From Symsagittifera roscoffensis (taxonomy: Eukaryota > Xenacoelomorpha > Acoela > Convolutidae): a stretch of DNA of 64,000 nt. Below the pieces are notes generated by a model. It worked only from the letters and a program-made list of their open reading frames with translations, had not been told where the DNA came from and searched no databases. Position numbers and translations under genes: made by a program. Positions 45,425-57,926 of the stretch are shown one piece after another (within the stretch, counting starts at the first letter, position 1; every line of letters starts with the position of its first letter). The stretch spans positions 7,413,671-7,477,670 of the forward strand of contig NC_087064.1 of assembly GCF_963678635.1 (NCBI RefSeq), in the 5' to 3' direction.

Positions 45425-48400
45425 CTCTCCATACTTCACGATTAGTGAAGTTTATGTATATGACGACAATGCACAAGCAACTCAAAAAGAAATAAAAAAT
45501 TGTGTATGCCTATTGCTTCAATTCCTTCAATATCAAAAATGTCTTTTTAAATCTTAGAGATTCTATCAATGACTCTACTAAGGTAAAAACAGGTTCTGCC
45601 AAGAGTTGAGTTACAACTAACTCCACTCAAACGCTGAGTGTATAATGGTATCTCAAAAAAAGGTAAGATATAATAACCAAGCACACAAAACACAGTTAAC
45701 GATAAAATAAAAACACACCCTAAAAGTTACAGCGACCTCTCATTCCAGAATCACTTTACTGCTGCAGACGTATCAAGTCACTGCCTCGTTTAAAATTGAA
45801 CAATGTTTTGTAAAATAGCAATGATGGTTTCAATAATGGATAAATGAAACTTACTCTTAGAGAAAAAGACTCCCCTCAATTGGAACACTCCAAATGAACG
45901 AAACCCAGGACACTGCCGTCTCGAGTGAGTGTGTCTTGCCTATTACACTCACCGAGGTATTCTTCTACGTGACACGCGATGTCCTCTAAGGTTGCTTAAG
46001 GCAACCTCCGATCGAACATTTTTAGTATCTAAGCAAAAGCTTTCCCACACTCGGACAGTTCCAAGTGCACGAGTTGGGAATAATTTTCATCTCAAGTGAG
46101 TTTGTCTAGCCTAATACACTCACCGAGGTCTTCTTCTATACGTTCCTCGATTACCCGAGCCTTCCAACTAAGTAGCTCAAGGCAACCTCTGATAAAAAAC
46201 AATCGAAAAAAGTGTTCGGGTACTCCTGATGAAATCAATGTAGAATCCAAAAACGACTGCTAATCTCCGGGTTAACTGGTCTATTTGATCGTAACTTACA
46301 CACCTCGTAGGTAATTGAAGTTCTATTTCAATTTCAAAAGGTTATTTGATGTATCTAAATTACTTCGGAGGGTCCCTCTGAGTTTTCACAAAGAGGGTTG
46401 ACAAGGGGTTTAATTGTCTATGGAGTGTTACTTCGGAGGGTACTTTAAACACCTAAGTTCCCTAAAATTTGGACCCTCCAACTAACAAATTCTAAAAAAA
46501 CTTTCTTTTCTGAAACATCTACATAAAAATGGTTGCGGTTCAGAAAAACAATTTAAAATGTCGACTTATGGTGCCAAAATTATTTCAATCGGTTCGTTAG
46601 TATTTGAGAAATCAGCAAAAATGCGTTTTGCAAAATTGGCCATTTTTCATTACTTATAAAAATTCGCAATCCTAGCTGAAAGTGCATAAAAATACTTAAA
46701 ACGAGCGCAGTAGCCCTGTACAGCACTGAAAAAATGCAAGAAAAATTCAACCAAATGTGGTTTAAAAACAAAAATTCGGCCAAAACTATCAGAATTGGAC
46801 CTTCCGATTACTTCTTTTTCCGATCTTCAAGTTTCTACCTTTATCCGCTTATCTTTTCGCGGGTTATTTGAAAATTGTTCTAGTAGCTGAGCTCGTTGTG
46901 CTGGCAAGCTCCTACTGCAAAAAAATTTTGTCGCTTTAATTCTAAAAACTCAAAAAATTAACCCTCTAAATATATTGACGAAATTAGGAAATTTACGATA
47001 GATTTTGATCGAATTTTTTTAATTTCGCCAGCTATTATTGAGACTTTTCCCGGTCGTTTTCTTTAGTTATTGGGCTTGAACTACGTAGTAGTCCACTGCG
47101 CTGAAGCTTTATATTGTTCGGAAAAAATTGGGATGTCTTAAAACTTGGGGTTAACGGTTTGGGGTGTTAAAATGTAGGGTATTTTTTGGATCTAAATGGG
47201 ATAAAGGTAAAATATAATAAGGGTAAAAACCTCTTAGTAGTCGTTAATCAATAAAATTAAACCCTCGTTTACATCAAAATACCCAAGTTAAGACCCTTAA
47301 CTTGGAATTATGCAATCGAGGGCGGATACAATCGGAACGCGCCAATTGTGTCCCCCTCCAGCTAAGTAAAATAGTACCTGAACAATACTAAAATTGTGTC
47401 AACGTTACCCAACAGTCGTTGGGTATGGTGTCACTGTTGTCCCCTGTTGTGTCTGGAAAACGTCAGTCTGCTTGCCACTCTCTCTTCTACCCTCCGGTCA
47501 CCGGAAAAATTATCATTAACGTGCTTAAATACTCAAACAACACTCGAGGGAGGGTACGTATCCATTTAGTAAAATACTCGATCTTTCTATCAGAAATGAT
47601 ATAAATCAATCTGAAACAACAACAAATAGGAAGTCAGATCCTATCTTGGCCGGAAATATCATATCAACTGTCTTTTTTTTGTATTTAGCTGTTTTTGGTC
47701 ATTTTTGGTTTTTTTTACTGTTAGTTTTTTCCGTTTACAATTAAATTTGTTGTTGGCTTTTTCTTGGCTATACATTTTTTTTGTTTGATTTTAGGCTTTC
47801 TCTTCAATTGTTTTTGCTCTCGGGGCCTCGAGACAAGCGGGTTTTAGACTTCCCACATAACCCTCCGACTAAAATATGTCTCTATTGACGACTAGCAGGC
47901 GTCAGTTACCCTAGTTCTACTCGTTTTCAACCGTCTAGACCTAGCCAGTTAGTTTACCGGTCTGCTTAGGTCAATTTCAAAAGTTATCATTTTAAAGCCA
48001 TCAGCTAAACTATTTTTTTTTATCAGCTTTCGTTTTTACATTCAAAAATAACCACGTAACTGGGTCTCAGATCCCCCGGATGCATGATTATCCTTAAAAA
48101 CATGGCTGAAAAACCATAATTTACTACGTTTTCACTGACATATATATACTAAATCCATTGGAGATGGATTCGCTCTTTCCGGTTTTTAACTAATCATGCT
48201 CTGAAATAAAATAAAATATTGGAGTTAATTAAATCGTTCAGGGCATTACAGCAGCTAAAATATGTCTCTAAAAGTCTGTAACAGTTTATAATAGTCTCTA
48301 GGCACCGAGCATCCAACTCAGTGTTCTTCGGTGTTAACGTCGTTGTCTTCCCGATTTTGTGGGCTTTCCGTATGATCGCTCTCAGATAAGCGTTTTATCG

Positions 48401-48802
48401 TGTTTTAGTACCACGATGAGAGGAGGTTTCGTATTTTTAGTGTTCTTTTTCATTTGATTTTCATCTTTTTAATTCGGTTGTCTAATTTTCTTGTTTTTTC
48501 CGGACAAAATGGCCGTTTGTACATTACTGAGAAATATCCTAGCTCCAATCGACTTATTGAAAAATTTAAATTCTAGAATATACCGACCCTCCTTTTGTAA
48601 CGAGTTCACTGTTAAAGTCTTTAACGTCTTTTTCCGTTTGCATCGGCTGGTTCGACTGTGCCAATCAGGGGGAGTGCACAGCTTCACTGATTTTAGCGTG
48701 TACCGGAGGAGCAGCACCAGGCTCTAGAAAATTCGTCCAAAAATTAGCAGAGTAACTTAGCGGAGCGAATCATACTAGGACACAATAAAAAAATACCTTA
48801 GC
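45425..48802. repeat. Large tandem repeat, unit 2 (3,378 bp)
   Basis: Starts with the same CTCTCCATACTTCACGATTAG. The distance to the next unit is exactly 3,378 bp at several points (45119/48497 in block J, 45425/48803). It is more similar to unit 3 than to unit 1. Confidence 0.87.
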
Positions 48803-50783
48803 TCTCCATACTTCACGATTAGTGAAGTTTATGTATATGACGACAATGCACAAGCAACTCAAAAAGAAAGAAAAAATTGTGTATGCCTATTGCTTCAATT
48901 CCTTCAATATCAAAAATGTCTTTTTAAATCTTAGAGATTCTATCAATGACTCTACTAAGGTAAAAATAGGTTCTGCCAAGTGTTGAGTTACAACTAACTC
49001 CACTCAAACGCTGAGTGTATAATGGTATCTCAAAAAAAGGTAAGATATAATAACCAAGCACACAAAACACAGTTAACGATAAAATAAAAACACACCCTAT
49101 AAGTTACAGCGACCTCTCATTCCAGAATCACTTTACTGCTGCAGACGTATCAAGTCACTGCCTCGTTTAAAATTGAACAATGTTTTGTAAAATAGCAGTG
49201 ATGGTTTCAATAATGGATAAATGAAACTTAATCTTAGAGAAAAAGACTCCCCTCAATTGGAACACTCCAAATGAACGAAACCCAGGACACTGCCGTCTCA
49301 AGAGAGTGTGTCTTGCCTATTACACTCACCGATGTATTCTTCTACGTGACACGCGATTGCCCGAGCTGTCCTCTAAGGTTGCTTCAGGCAACCTCTGATC
49401 GAACATTTTTAGTATCTAAGCAAAAGTTTTCCCACACTCGGACAGTTCCAAGTGCACGAGTTGGGAATAATTTTCATCTTAAGTGTGTTTGTCTAGCCTA
49501 ATACACTCACCGAGGTCTTCTTCTATACGTCCCTCGATTACCCGAGCCTTCCTACTAAGTAGCTCAAGGCAACCTCTGATAAAAAAAACAATCGAAAAAA
49601 ATGTTCGGGTACTCCTGATGAACTCAATCTAGAATCCAAAAACGACTGCTAATCTCCGGGTCAACTGGTCTACTTGCTCCTAACTTACACACCTCGTAGG
49701 TAATTGAAGTTCTATTTCAATTTCAAAAGGTTATTTGATGTATCTAAATTAATTCGGAGGGTCCCTCTGAGTTTTCACAAAGAGGGTTGACAAGGGGTTT
49801 AATTGTCTACGGAGTGTTACTTCGGAGGGTACTTTAAAGACCTAAGTTCCCTAAAATTTGGACCCTCCAACTAACAAATTTTAAAAAAATTTTCTTTTCT
49901 GAAACATCGACATAAAAATGGTTGCTGTTCACAAAAACGATTTAAAATGTCGACTTATGGTGCCAAAAGTATTTCAATCGGTTCGTTAGTCTTTGAGAAA
50001 TCAGCAAAAATGCGTTTTGCAAAATTGGCCATTTTTCACTTTTTATACAAATTCGCAATTCTAGCTGAAAGTGCTTAAAATTACTTAAAACGAGCGCAGT
50101 AGCACTGTACAGCACTGAAAAAATGCAAAAAAAAATCGACCAAACGTGGTTTAAAAACAAAAATTTGGCCAAAACTATCAGAATTGGACCATCCGATTAC
50201 TTCTTTTTCCGATCTTCAAGTTTCTACCTTTATCCGCTTATCTTTTCGGGGGTTATTTGAAAATTGTTCTAGTAGCTGAGCTCGTTGTGCTAGCAAGCTC
50301 CTACTGCAAAATTTTTTCGTCGCTTTAATTCTAAAAACTCAAAAAATTAACCCTCTAAATATATTGACGAAATTAGGAAATTTACGAGAGATTTTGATCG
50401 AATTTTTTTAATTTCGCCAGCTATTATTGAGACTTTTCCCGGTCGTTTTCTTTAGTTATTGGGCTTGAACTACGTAGTAGGTCCTTGCGCTGAAGCTTTA
50501 TATTGTTCGGAAAAAATTGGGATGTCTAACAACTTGGGGTTAACGGTTTGGGGTGTTAAAATGTAGGGTATTTTTCGGATCTAAATGGGATAAAGGTAAA
50601 ATATAATAAGGGTAAAAACCTCTTAGTAGTCGTTAATCAATAAAAATAAACCCTCCTTTACATCAAAATACCCAAGTTAAGACCCTTAACTTGGAAATAT
50701 GCAATCGAGGGAGGATACAATCGGAACGCGCCAATTGTGTCCCCCTCGAGCTAAGTAAAATAGTACCTGAACAATACTAAAAT
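48803..50783. repeat. Large tandem repeat, unit 3 (truncated, about 2.0 kb)
   Basis: Blocks B to F only. It stops at about 50783 in the CAATACTAAAATT segment, where unrelated, more GC-rich sequence begins. The truncation marks the left edge of the plus-strand gypsy-related region. Confidence 0.83.
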
Positions 50784-52194
50784 TTGTGCCAGTCGGTCAT
50801 ATTTGGAAGTTTGACCTTGAGAAAAACAAGAACGCTTAATTTTGGAGTGAAATTTGATTTTTCAAAAATTCGAATGGAGCCTGTCATGCACGATTTTCTC
50901 GCGATAACTGAAAACCGAAAAAGAGAAATCAGAACGATCGAGTAACAATCGCGGGAAAGTTGCCAGATAAAACAGTGGGAAATTGCTATTCGCAATTTCC
51001 GTCACAATAAAACTAGAGTAGAGCTGTCCCATCTGAAACAGAGACAAGCGTATTCCCGAGAACTGGACTATAATTGATCGACTGGATTGTTATTCGAATT
51101 GGACTAGAGTGAACCTTCGGTGGAAAGGTGGACAACTTGAGTGTCCCAATGGTTCACGAGAAACTATATTCTAGAGTTAAAACTTGTCCTTGTTATTGAA
51201 ACTGATAAACATTAAACTCATGTAGTTACATTATTTAATTCTCGAGTTGATTACCGACTTAATTACTCCCAGTTCTTGAGCGTGCTACGATGTGAGTACT
51301 CAATTTAAATTTCTAGAGTGTGTTTTATGATTATTATGTTGAGGTAAGGCGAGTTTTAGGTTGATCCATCTGAAATGGATCAAAGTTCCACTGTCTAATA
51401 AAAACTAACTTAACGGATTGTTCCGACCCGGTTTTTAACGGCGTTCATGTATTTTGGGTATCTAGAGACCTAAGTATGGGGACGTTCTTATTTCTAGAGT
51501 AGGGGGACATTTTGGTAGTAGCCTTTAAGCTGTAACGGGTCGTAGTCTCATGTCACAAGCGAACCGAATTGGCTCCGACTGATTTGAGGTAGAAAAACAC
51601 AAGAGATAGTGTCCCTGACTCTTGAGCCAATGGTTATAGGGCCTATTTTTCTTAAGCCTCATGTGTGACTACAGTAGACGAATGTTACATAGTGTTTTTA
51701 TGGCGCTCCTGGGTGTTTACGACATCAAGACTACGGAGTCGAACCCACTTGAGACAGCTTCGGGCTGCATGTCCATTCTAGATTACCGGTGGTACGGTTC
51801 GGCAGGAACGTGCAAACCTTCCGGTTGTACCGTGATAGCTTTTTAAGAAAACTCGAGAAAACTTCCTGGTACGCTCTCCGAACGAGGCTTAGCTAACCGA
51901 GTAAAAGGGGGCAACTAGGGGGACAAAAACACGAGCAAAAAGACAAAAAGCGAAACAAAAACCAGAAAAGAATAGAAAAAGGAACAAAAACCATAAAACG
52001 AAAAAAGACAGTGACTTTGATACCAGATTAGATGGATCAAACCTTTATATTAATTAAATAGTATACCCATACTGTTTTACAAGTTCGATCGTTTCGATCA
52101 ACCTAGCAATTTATCCCAGTAACCTCAACAAAGTGCCCGAGTGTGGGGCGTTGTCAAGGGTTTTCAGATAGCTTGGAACTTAGCTGGACAACAA

Positions 52195-52378
52195 GGAGAC
52201 TTGACTGGAAGAGGTGACCAGCCGAGTGGGAAAGTGGTTCAGGAGCACTTGAGCTGAACCAATAGGAGACTTGACTGGAAGAGGTGACCAGCCGAGTGGG
52301 AAAGTGGTTCAGGAGCACTTGAGCTGAACCAATAGGAGACTGGACTGGAAGAGGTGACCAGTCGAGTGGGAAAGTAGC
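52195..52378. repeat. 70-bp minisatellite, 2.6 copies
   Basis: Units start at 52195, 52265 and 52335 with GGAGACTTGACTGGAAGAGG. The first two are almost identical; the third is partial, with two or three changes. Confidence 0.9.
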
Positions 52379-53236
52379 CAAGAAGGATTTGGCAGTTCTC
52401 GAGTTCTCAAGTTGGGCAGAACGGGTATCGTCAAAATCTACATTACATTATAGGAGATAAGTGTAAAATTGGATAAGCGAATTCCCCCGGTTTTGAGGAA
52501 CGTTTTTACTTGAGCAGGCCTGGAGACAGGTCTACGGTTTTCTCTTGAGAGGTTTAGCACCCGGCGCTTAAGGTAATTTTAGGCTTAAGAAGGGGGGCTA
52601 AAAAGGGGGAGGTTAGAAGGGGGGCTGGTTAAGTTAGAGGTTGGCGGTTATAATTTGTAAAAAGGGGGGACACATTAGAGTAACTAATTGCTCGGCATCG
52701 TCGACTTAGTTACATTAGATATTTACACGCGTTAGTCATAAGAAGCGGATATCCAAAACTAGAATCAGGTTAAGGTAGGTACCCTGGTCGGATTGGTAGG
52801 GGGAACGGACATAGACAGTTTTTGTGATACCCCATAAGATCGCTAGCAGGGGGGAGGAGAACGCGTGGCAATTAGGTACCAGACATTTTTTTCGATAGAA
52901 GGTAGACATTTGTCACCTTTGAGTTTTAGGTGGGTTCATCTCTTTGTTTTTATTGTTTTATCTTGCTTAGATTTTTGTTGCATTTTAATAAGGATTTGTG
53001 TTTGGTTTTTATACGAACAGGTGATCACAAGATACCTGCGCACAGGTTTTGGTTTCAAGTTGCTTGGAGCATTGAAAAAGAGGTAACTAAAAAAAGGGGG
53101 GGTCAGCATTTGGCCACTAAGAGAGGGTTTTTGGGAAAATTTTTACTAGAGCTTGAGTGGTGGTGCAAGGTACAGTGAATCAAGAAGTCCCTAAAACGAA
53201 GAAGAAAGAGGTCCCACCGCTCAGACACTTGTTAAT

Positions 53237-53735
53237 AGTCTCGGGACAGTGCCAAAGAAGTCTTGGGACAGTGCAGTCTGGGGACAGTCTTGGGACAGTG
53301 GTCTTGGGACAGTGGTCTTGGGATAGTGGTCTTGGGACGCTAGTCTTGGGACAGTGGTCTTGGGACAGTGATCTTGGGACAGTGGTCTTGGGACACTAGT
53401 CTTGGGACAGTGGTCTTGGGACAGTGGTCATGGGATAGTGGTCTTAGGACAGTGGTCTTGGGACGCTAGTCTTGGGACAGTGGTCTTGGGACAGTGGTCT
53501 TGGGGCACTAGTCTTGGGACAGTGGTCTTGGGACAGTGATCTTGGGATAGTGGTCTTGGGACAGTGGTCTTGGGACAGTGGTCTTGGGATAGTGGTCTTG
53601 GGACAGTGGTCTTGGGACACTAGCCTTGGGTTAGGGGTCTTGGGACAGTGGTCTTGGGACACTAGCCCTGGGACAGTAGTCTTGGGACAGTAGTCTTGGG
53701 ACACTAGGCTTGGGAAAGGGGTCTTGGGACACTGA
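53237..53735. repeat. 14-bp G-rich minisatellite, about 35 copies
   Basis: The unit is GTCTTGGGACAGTG with common variants (ATAGTG, GCTA, ACTA). Further single copies continue to about 53840. Because 14 is not a multiple of three, all frames stay open for a distance, producing spurious ORFs on both strands. G-runs every 14 bp could form G-quadruplexes or stem structures in a leader RNA. Confidence 0.93.
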
Positions 53736-54176
53736 CAAAAAGTACTGGGACAGTACCGAACAGTCTTGGGACAGGAGAAAGAAAGCCTGGGACGGTACAA
53801 AGAAGAGTAGGGACAGTAACTGGAAGTCTTGGGACGGTATAAAAATTGGAGTAGAATTACAATAAGTGTTTTAAAACAGAATTAAGACAGAACAAGACTA
53901 GTCGGAACTCGGTACGGTTGTAACCACACATAAAGAAAGTTTCTCGAAAAGTTTTGAAAGAGAACTGGGAACAACGTTTTTATCACGTTGTATATTTCTT
54001 TTTAAGAGTTTTTCCACAAAAGATTTTATTCTTAGAGTAGAATTGTGTATATAGTAATATTGTAAATAAGAGCAATTGTAAATAGAAATAATGAGACGGA
54101 GTAGGGTGCCGGTGCTCGAAAAAGGTCAAGTGGATCAAACACGAAATATAACTCGTCGCTGCGCGGAACGACATCA

Positions 54177-56639
54177 ATGGGCCCAAGGAAAACAAAAGAT
54201 AACTTTTCAGTTAGCATGGTCAGCACTAGGAGTAGTACCGAGAACAAGGCGAGAGAAGGCGCTAAAGACAAACAGGTGGAGCCCACAATTGAAATCGATC
54301 TAGAGACACCAGACCAGAGCGTAGATGAAGTGGAGAAGAAGACAACGGAATCCACACCGATGCCCCACGTGGAAGATCAAAATCCAAAAACCGTGGAATA
54401 TTCGCCGACAGACGCGTTGGAAGACACAACAGGCAATACCCGAGAAACGGCGAACGACGACTCTCAAGTAAAGAAAGAAGACATCTTTTACAGAGAAGTT
54501 GGCGATGATGGTCGGAATGAAATCGAGAGACAACACGGCCGAAGAATCAAAAACTGAAAGAGCACGAACATTTGGGACAGTGAGCACGAAGGCGACAGAA
54601 GCCGACCTAAAGGAAGAACAAGCCAGAACAGGAGCGACAGCCGAAAACAAGACAACTGCTGATCATGAAACAGCTACTCTTGAGCTTGGCGACCTGATGA
54701 CAAAACTAAATCAGATCGACAAAAAACTAAAGTACAGTGAGGAAGATAGAGACTTAATAAGGAAAGAGTTGAAATACAACAAACACGAGTATCTGGATAG
54801 TTATTTTAACTAACCTGGCTAAGGCGACAGACGAGAGACTCCAGTAGATGTCGGACAAGGTAGATGCCACCAATGAAGAACGAGATAAGAACATCAAAAA
54901 AGATATGCAACAGTTGAAAAACCGATATGATGATGTCAACAGCCAATTAGGTAGCCTGGAAAAGAGAATGGACACAATGAACAGGAATCAGGCCGAAAGT
55001 TCGTGTGCAATACAGGCGAAATTGGATGCAATCTTGAGAAATTCTACCTCACAAGAAAGACCGGCAGCGGATCGTACGCAAATTACCAGAGTTGACTTTA
55101 TAGAACCACAAAGGAACAAACGGCAATCGACACCGTTGCCTTTAATCCGGGATAGGGTAAGCACAGCACCAACGGCTGCAAAAACAATCATGAAAAATGG
55201 AACATCAAACACAATGAGTGGTCCGGGGGACTCAACAGCTAGCAGCAACGCAGGTCCGGATGCCATGACGTGGGCAAGCACTTGGGAGATGATGAACAGG
55301 ACTCTAGAGGCCTTCGCCACAAGGAACTCTGACTCGAGCGATAGGAGAGACGGAAAGTCAAGAAAAATTTTCAAGAAGCCAAAAGAATTCAAAGACGACT
55401 CTGATGGATGCATTGACACCTGGGTGGAACTGATGAGATTACACCTAGAGCAAGATAACCTAAATGATGAAGGGCAAGCATGCACAGCCATACTCAGCAA
55501 CCTGGAAGGTACGGCATTAAAATGCGTGGTGGCAAAGAAAGAAGAAGAACGCGATACCGCGGACAAAATCTTCGAAATATTGCTGAATTGATTCGGGTCA
55601 GGCATGAAGGGTCACCAAGCGATGATGCGATTTGAAAAGAGAAGGCAGAGGGACGATGAGTCAATTGATCGGTTCCTAGATGACCTTGAGAGCTTGAGAA
55701 GAAGGAGTGACCCAGAGGAGTCGACAAACAGAAGAAACTTGCCACACAATTCTAGCATTGCCTCAAAGTTCTAGCATTGCCTCAAACTCATTGTTGGGGT
55801 AAAAAGTGATGACTTAAGAACAATGTTAGCAACATACTAAACATTGTCGAAAGACAGCGCACCGACCCCAAGAGAAATGAGACAGAAATCAAGGGAATAC
55901 ATGCTGATGAAGCCCAAGAAATACTCATATTCAGAAAACAGAAACACGCAAGGGGGAGCCAACCTCAGAGGTCGTCATAGTACAAGCCTAGAGATGACAT
56001 GGACAAGCGCAGATCATGCGCGAACTGTGGGTCGGCGGATCACCACGTGGCTGACTGCACAACATGCAAACAAGGCATGAAGAGTCTAGGATACGCACCG
56101 GATGAGGAGGACATGAGCCAGATGGAGGAACACGAGTACTATAGTGGCTTAATCATCAAGATAGGAGCGAGATGCTTCTTCTGTAACCAAGAAGGGCATT
56201 TCAGAATGGAATGTCCTTTGTTCTGGGAAGCGGTCAAGGACCAGAGTCACCCCAAACATAAGTTGGCATTAGCGGCGGTGCAGAATCAGCGAAATAGACA
56301 AAACGAGTTTGAATCTAGGAACTTAGGAGCACCAAGCACGGAATTGCCGACGAAAACAGTGAAAGCTGTAACACATGTTAATGGTGCGATAGAATCCGCA
56401 GCAGGGAACTCTCTAGAGAAGCGGCGACGCAAGCAATTAACAAGGTGAAACAGGATCTGGCTGCGAAAGAAATAGAGCAACGACTAAAGCTGGAGATCGA
56501 AAGACAGAATTTCAACGAAGCATTAGCTGGATCAAAACCAACACCAGAGGCTGTAGCGGGCTCGACAAAGACCGGGAATTGTAACACTGTAAAAATGGTG
56601 ACGGGAAAGCCATTCGGCATATCGAAAATCGGGGCATGA
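54177..56639 (+). pseudogene. Ty3/gypsy gag (multiple frameshifts and stops)
   Basis: From ATG 54177 the reading passes through frames at 54177-54557, 54499-54813 and 54848-55591: acidic N-terminus, a coiled coil (about 54848-55000), then the capsid-like region KKPKEFKDDSDGCIDTWVELM. A TGA at 55589 replaces an Arg codon present in the minus-strand relative (ILLTRFG). The reading then continues to about 55770. Two CCHC zinc knuckles lie at 56017-56058 (CANCGSADHHVADC) and 56173-56214 (CFFCNQEGHFRMEC). A TGA at 56637 separates gag from protease. Gag packages RNA and builds the particle; this copy cannot do so as a single frame. Confidence 0.82.
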
Positions 56640-56642
56640 ATA

Positions 56643-57926
56643 ATGTCGATAATCACAGTGGGCGGCCACGAGGTAACCAGAAACTTAAGCGAACCGAGCG
56701 ACCAGACAATAATGCACATTGACGTGTACGCAGATTACTTGAGTTGTATAAGCCCACAAACGACTTCTAGAGCGTTGAGAGCACTACTCACGAGAGGGGG
56801 TAGCAAGTCGGTGCGTGTTGATAACAGGTATACTGAAGCTTATGGTCCACACGAGGTGATGCTAAATATAGATGGAATCAACATCTATACCAAAACAATG
56901 ATAACATGTGACGAAGACCTAATTGGGCAAATCTACGTAGGGAAAGAAGAGTTGAAAGTGAGATCGATTGGACACTGCGCCATGCTTGAAGAAGATGCGA
57001 TGCACATCGGAACGGAGGCAGATGTGACAGGGCACGTGCTAGACATAAGTGGCAAAAAGACTCAGTTACGTGGGTTACTTGATACGGGAGCAGTCTTGAG
57101 CGTCATACCAATCAAAACTTGGGAACGAATGGGCTTTAACAAAGGTGATTTGATAGACTCGAGAAAACGGCTGTCAGCTGCAAACAAAGGGGCCCTTCGG
57201 GTGCTGGGCAGAACGCCGATAAAAGCCCTCAATTTGGGGGAACGTAACCTGTGGATGAGCTTTCTCGTGGTAGAAAACCTAGATGAATCTGACCAATTCA
57301 TTTTGGGCAGAGACTTCATCAGGAATTTCGATGTAGCGATTGATCTAAATAACGCAATGTTCAGGATACGGAACCCGGATAGGAGGTACGCAATCAAACC
57401 GGTAAATTTAATAATGGCAAATGAAACCAAAGCACCGGTATTCTTGAGTAGGAGGGTGAGGTTAAAGGCGAATGAAGCGGCAATCGTAGGCTTGAGGATG
57501 AAAAAGTACAATGAACTAAGTGACAACAAGCAAGTGTGTATAGTTCCGAATCCTAATAGTCAAAGTGCTGCTGTTTTAGGAAGATCCTTCTCGATAACGA
57601 AGAGCGGCCTCTGCGTCAGTGTCTTGTTGAATACTCTTGATATACCGATCACGATACAGAGAGGGAGAAAACTGGGATATGCTTTACCGGTTAAAACCCG
57701 ATATGAAACAACTGAGAACTCAAAACAAAATGAAATTGTTGATTGTCCCAACCATAGAGACAAAATTTGTATCTTGAGACGATTGCAGAAAATAAAAGAT
57801 TCTTCAGGTCTTGTTAAATCACTTAAGTCAGAGACGGACGATGGGCTGTCGAGCTGTTCGAACTTTCCAGAGCGGCCCACACTAGATGAAATGCAAACTG
57901 AAAAAAACGGTTCTGCCGGAGATTGA
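56643..57926 (+). CDS. Ty3/gypsy protease region with an upstream protease-like module (427 aa)
   Basis: Open frame. Residues 44-110 resemble a degenerate retropepsin: RALLTRGGSKSV (where DTG would be expected), then LIGQIYVG. Residues 141-235 are a normal retropepsin: LLDTGAVLSVIP with the catalytic Asp at 147, and FILGRDFI near residue 220. The rest (PNPNSQSAAVLGRSF) is conserved with the minus-strand copies. The end overlaps the pol frame by 41 bases; pol is in the +1 frame, so pol is reached by frameshift or reinitiation. The upstream TGA at 56637 may be a nonsense mutation, since the minus-strand relative is open there. Confidence 0.75.
   Translation: MSIITVGGHEVTRNLSEPSDQTIMHIDVYADYLSCISPQTTSRALRALLTRGGSKSVRVDNRYTEAYGPHEVMLNIDGINIYTKTMITCDEDLIGQIYVGKEELKVRSIGHCAMLEEDAMHIGTEADVTGHVLDISGKKTQLRGLLDTGAVLSVIPIKTWERMGFNKGDLIDSRKRLSAANKGALRVLGRTPIKALNLGERNLWMSFLVVENLDESDQFILGRDFIRNFDVAIDLNNAMFRIRNPDRRYAIKPVNLIMANETKAPVFLSRRVRLKANEAAIVGLRMKKYNELSDNKQVCIVPNPNSQSAAVLGRSFSITKSGLCVSVLLNTLDIPITIQRGRKLGYALPVKTRYETTENSKQNEIVDCPNHRDKICILRRLQKIKDSSGLVKSLKSETDDGLSSCSNFPERPTLDEMQTEKNGSAGD

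Larger units (their letters stand above)
50784..54176. other. Leader or LTR-like region of the plus-strand Ty3/gypsy element
   Basis: About 3.4 kb without credible genes. Contains an A-rich tract (51920-52010), a 70-bp minisatellite, G-rich tracts (52590-52680) and a long 14-bp minisatellite. I could not find a matching downstream copy within the window, so LTR boundaries, primer-binding site and polypurine tract are undefined. Confidence 0.5.

Noticed and set aside
51661-51846. 61-codon frame in the gypsy leader
   Set aside because: Isolated, no domain, and no similar frame in relatives visible here.
53157-53800. Open frames on both strands through the 14-bp array (repeating Trp-Ser-Trp-Asp or Pro-Lys-Thr patterns)
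   Set aside because: They are forced by the repeat unit and not supported by any start context, conservation or domain.
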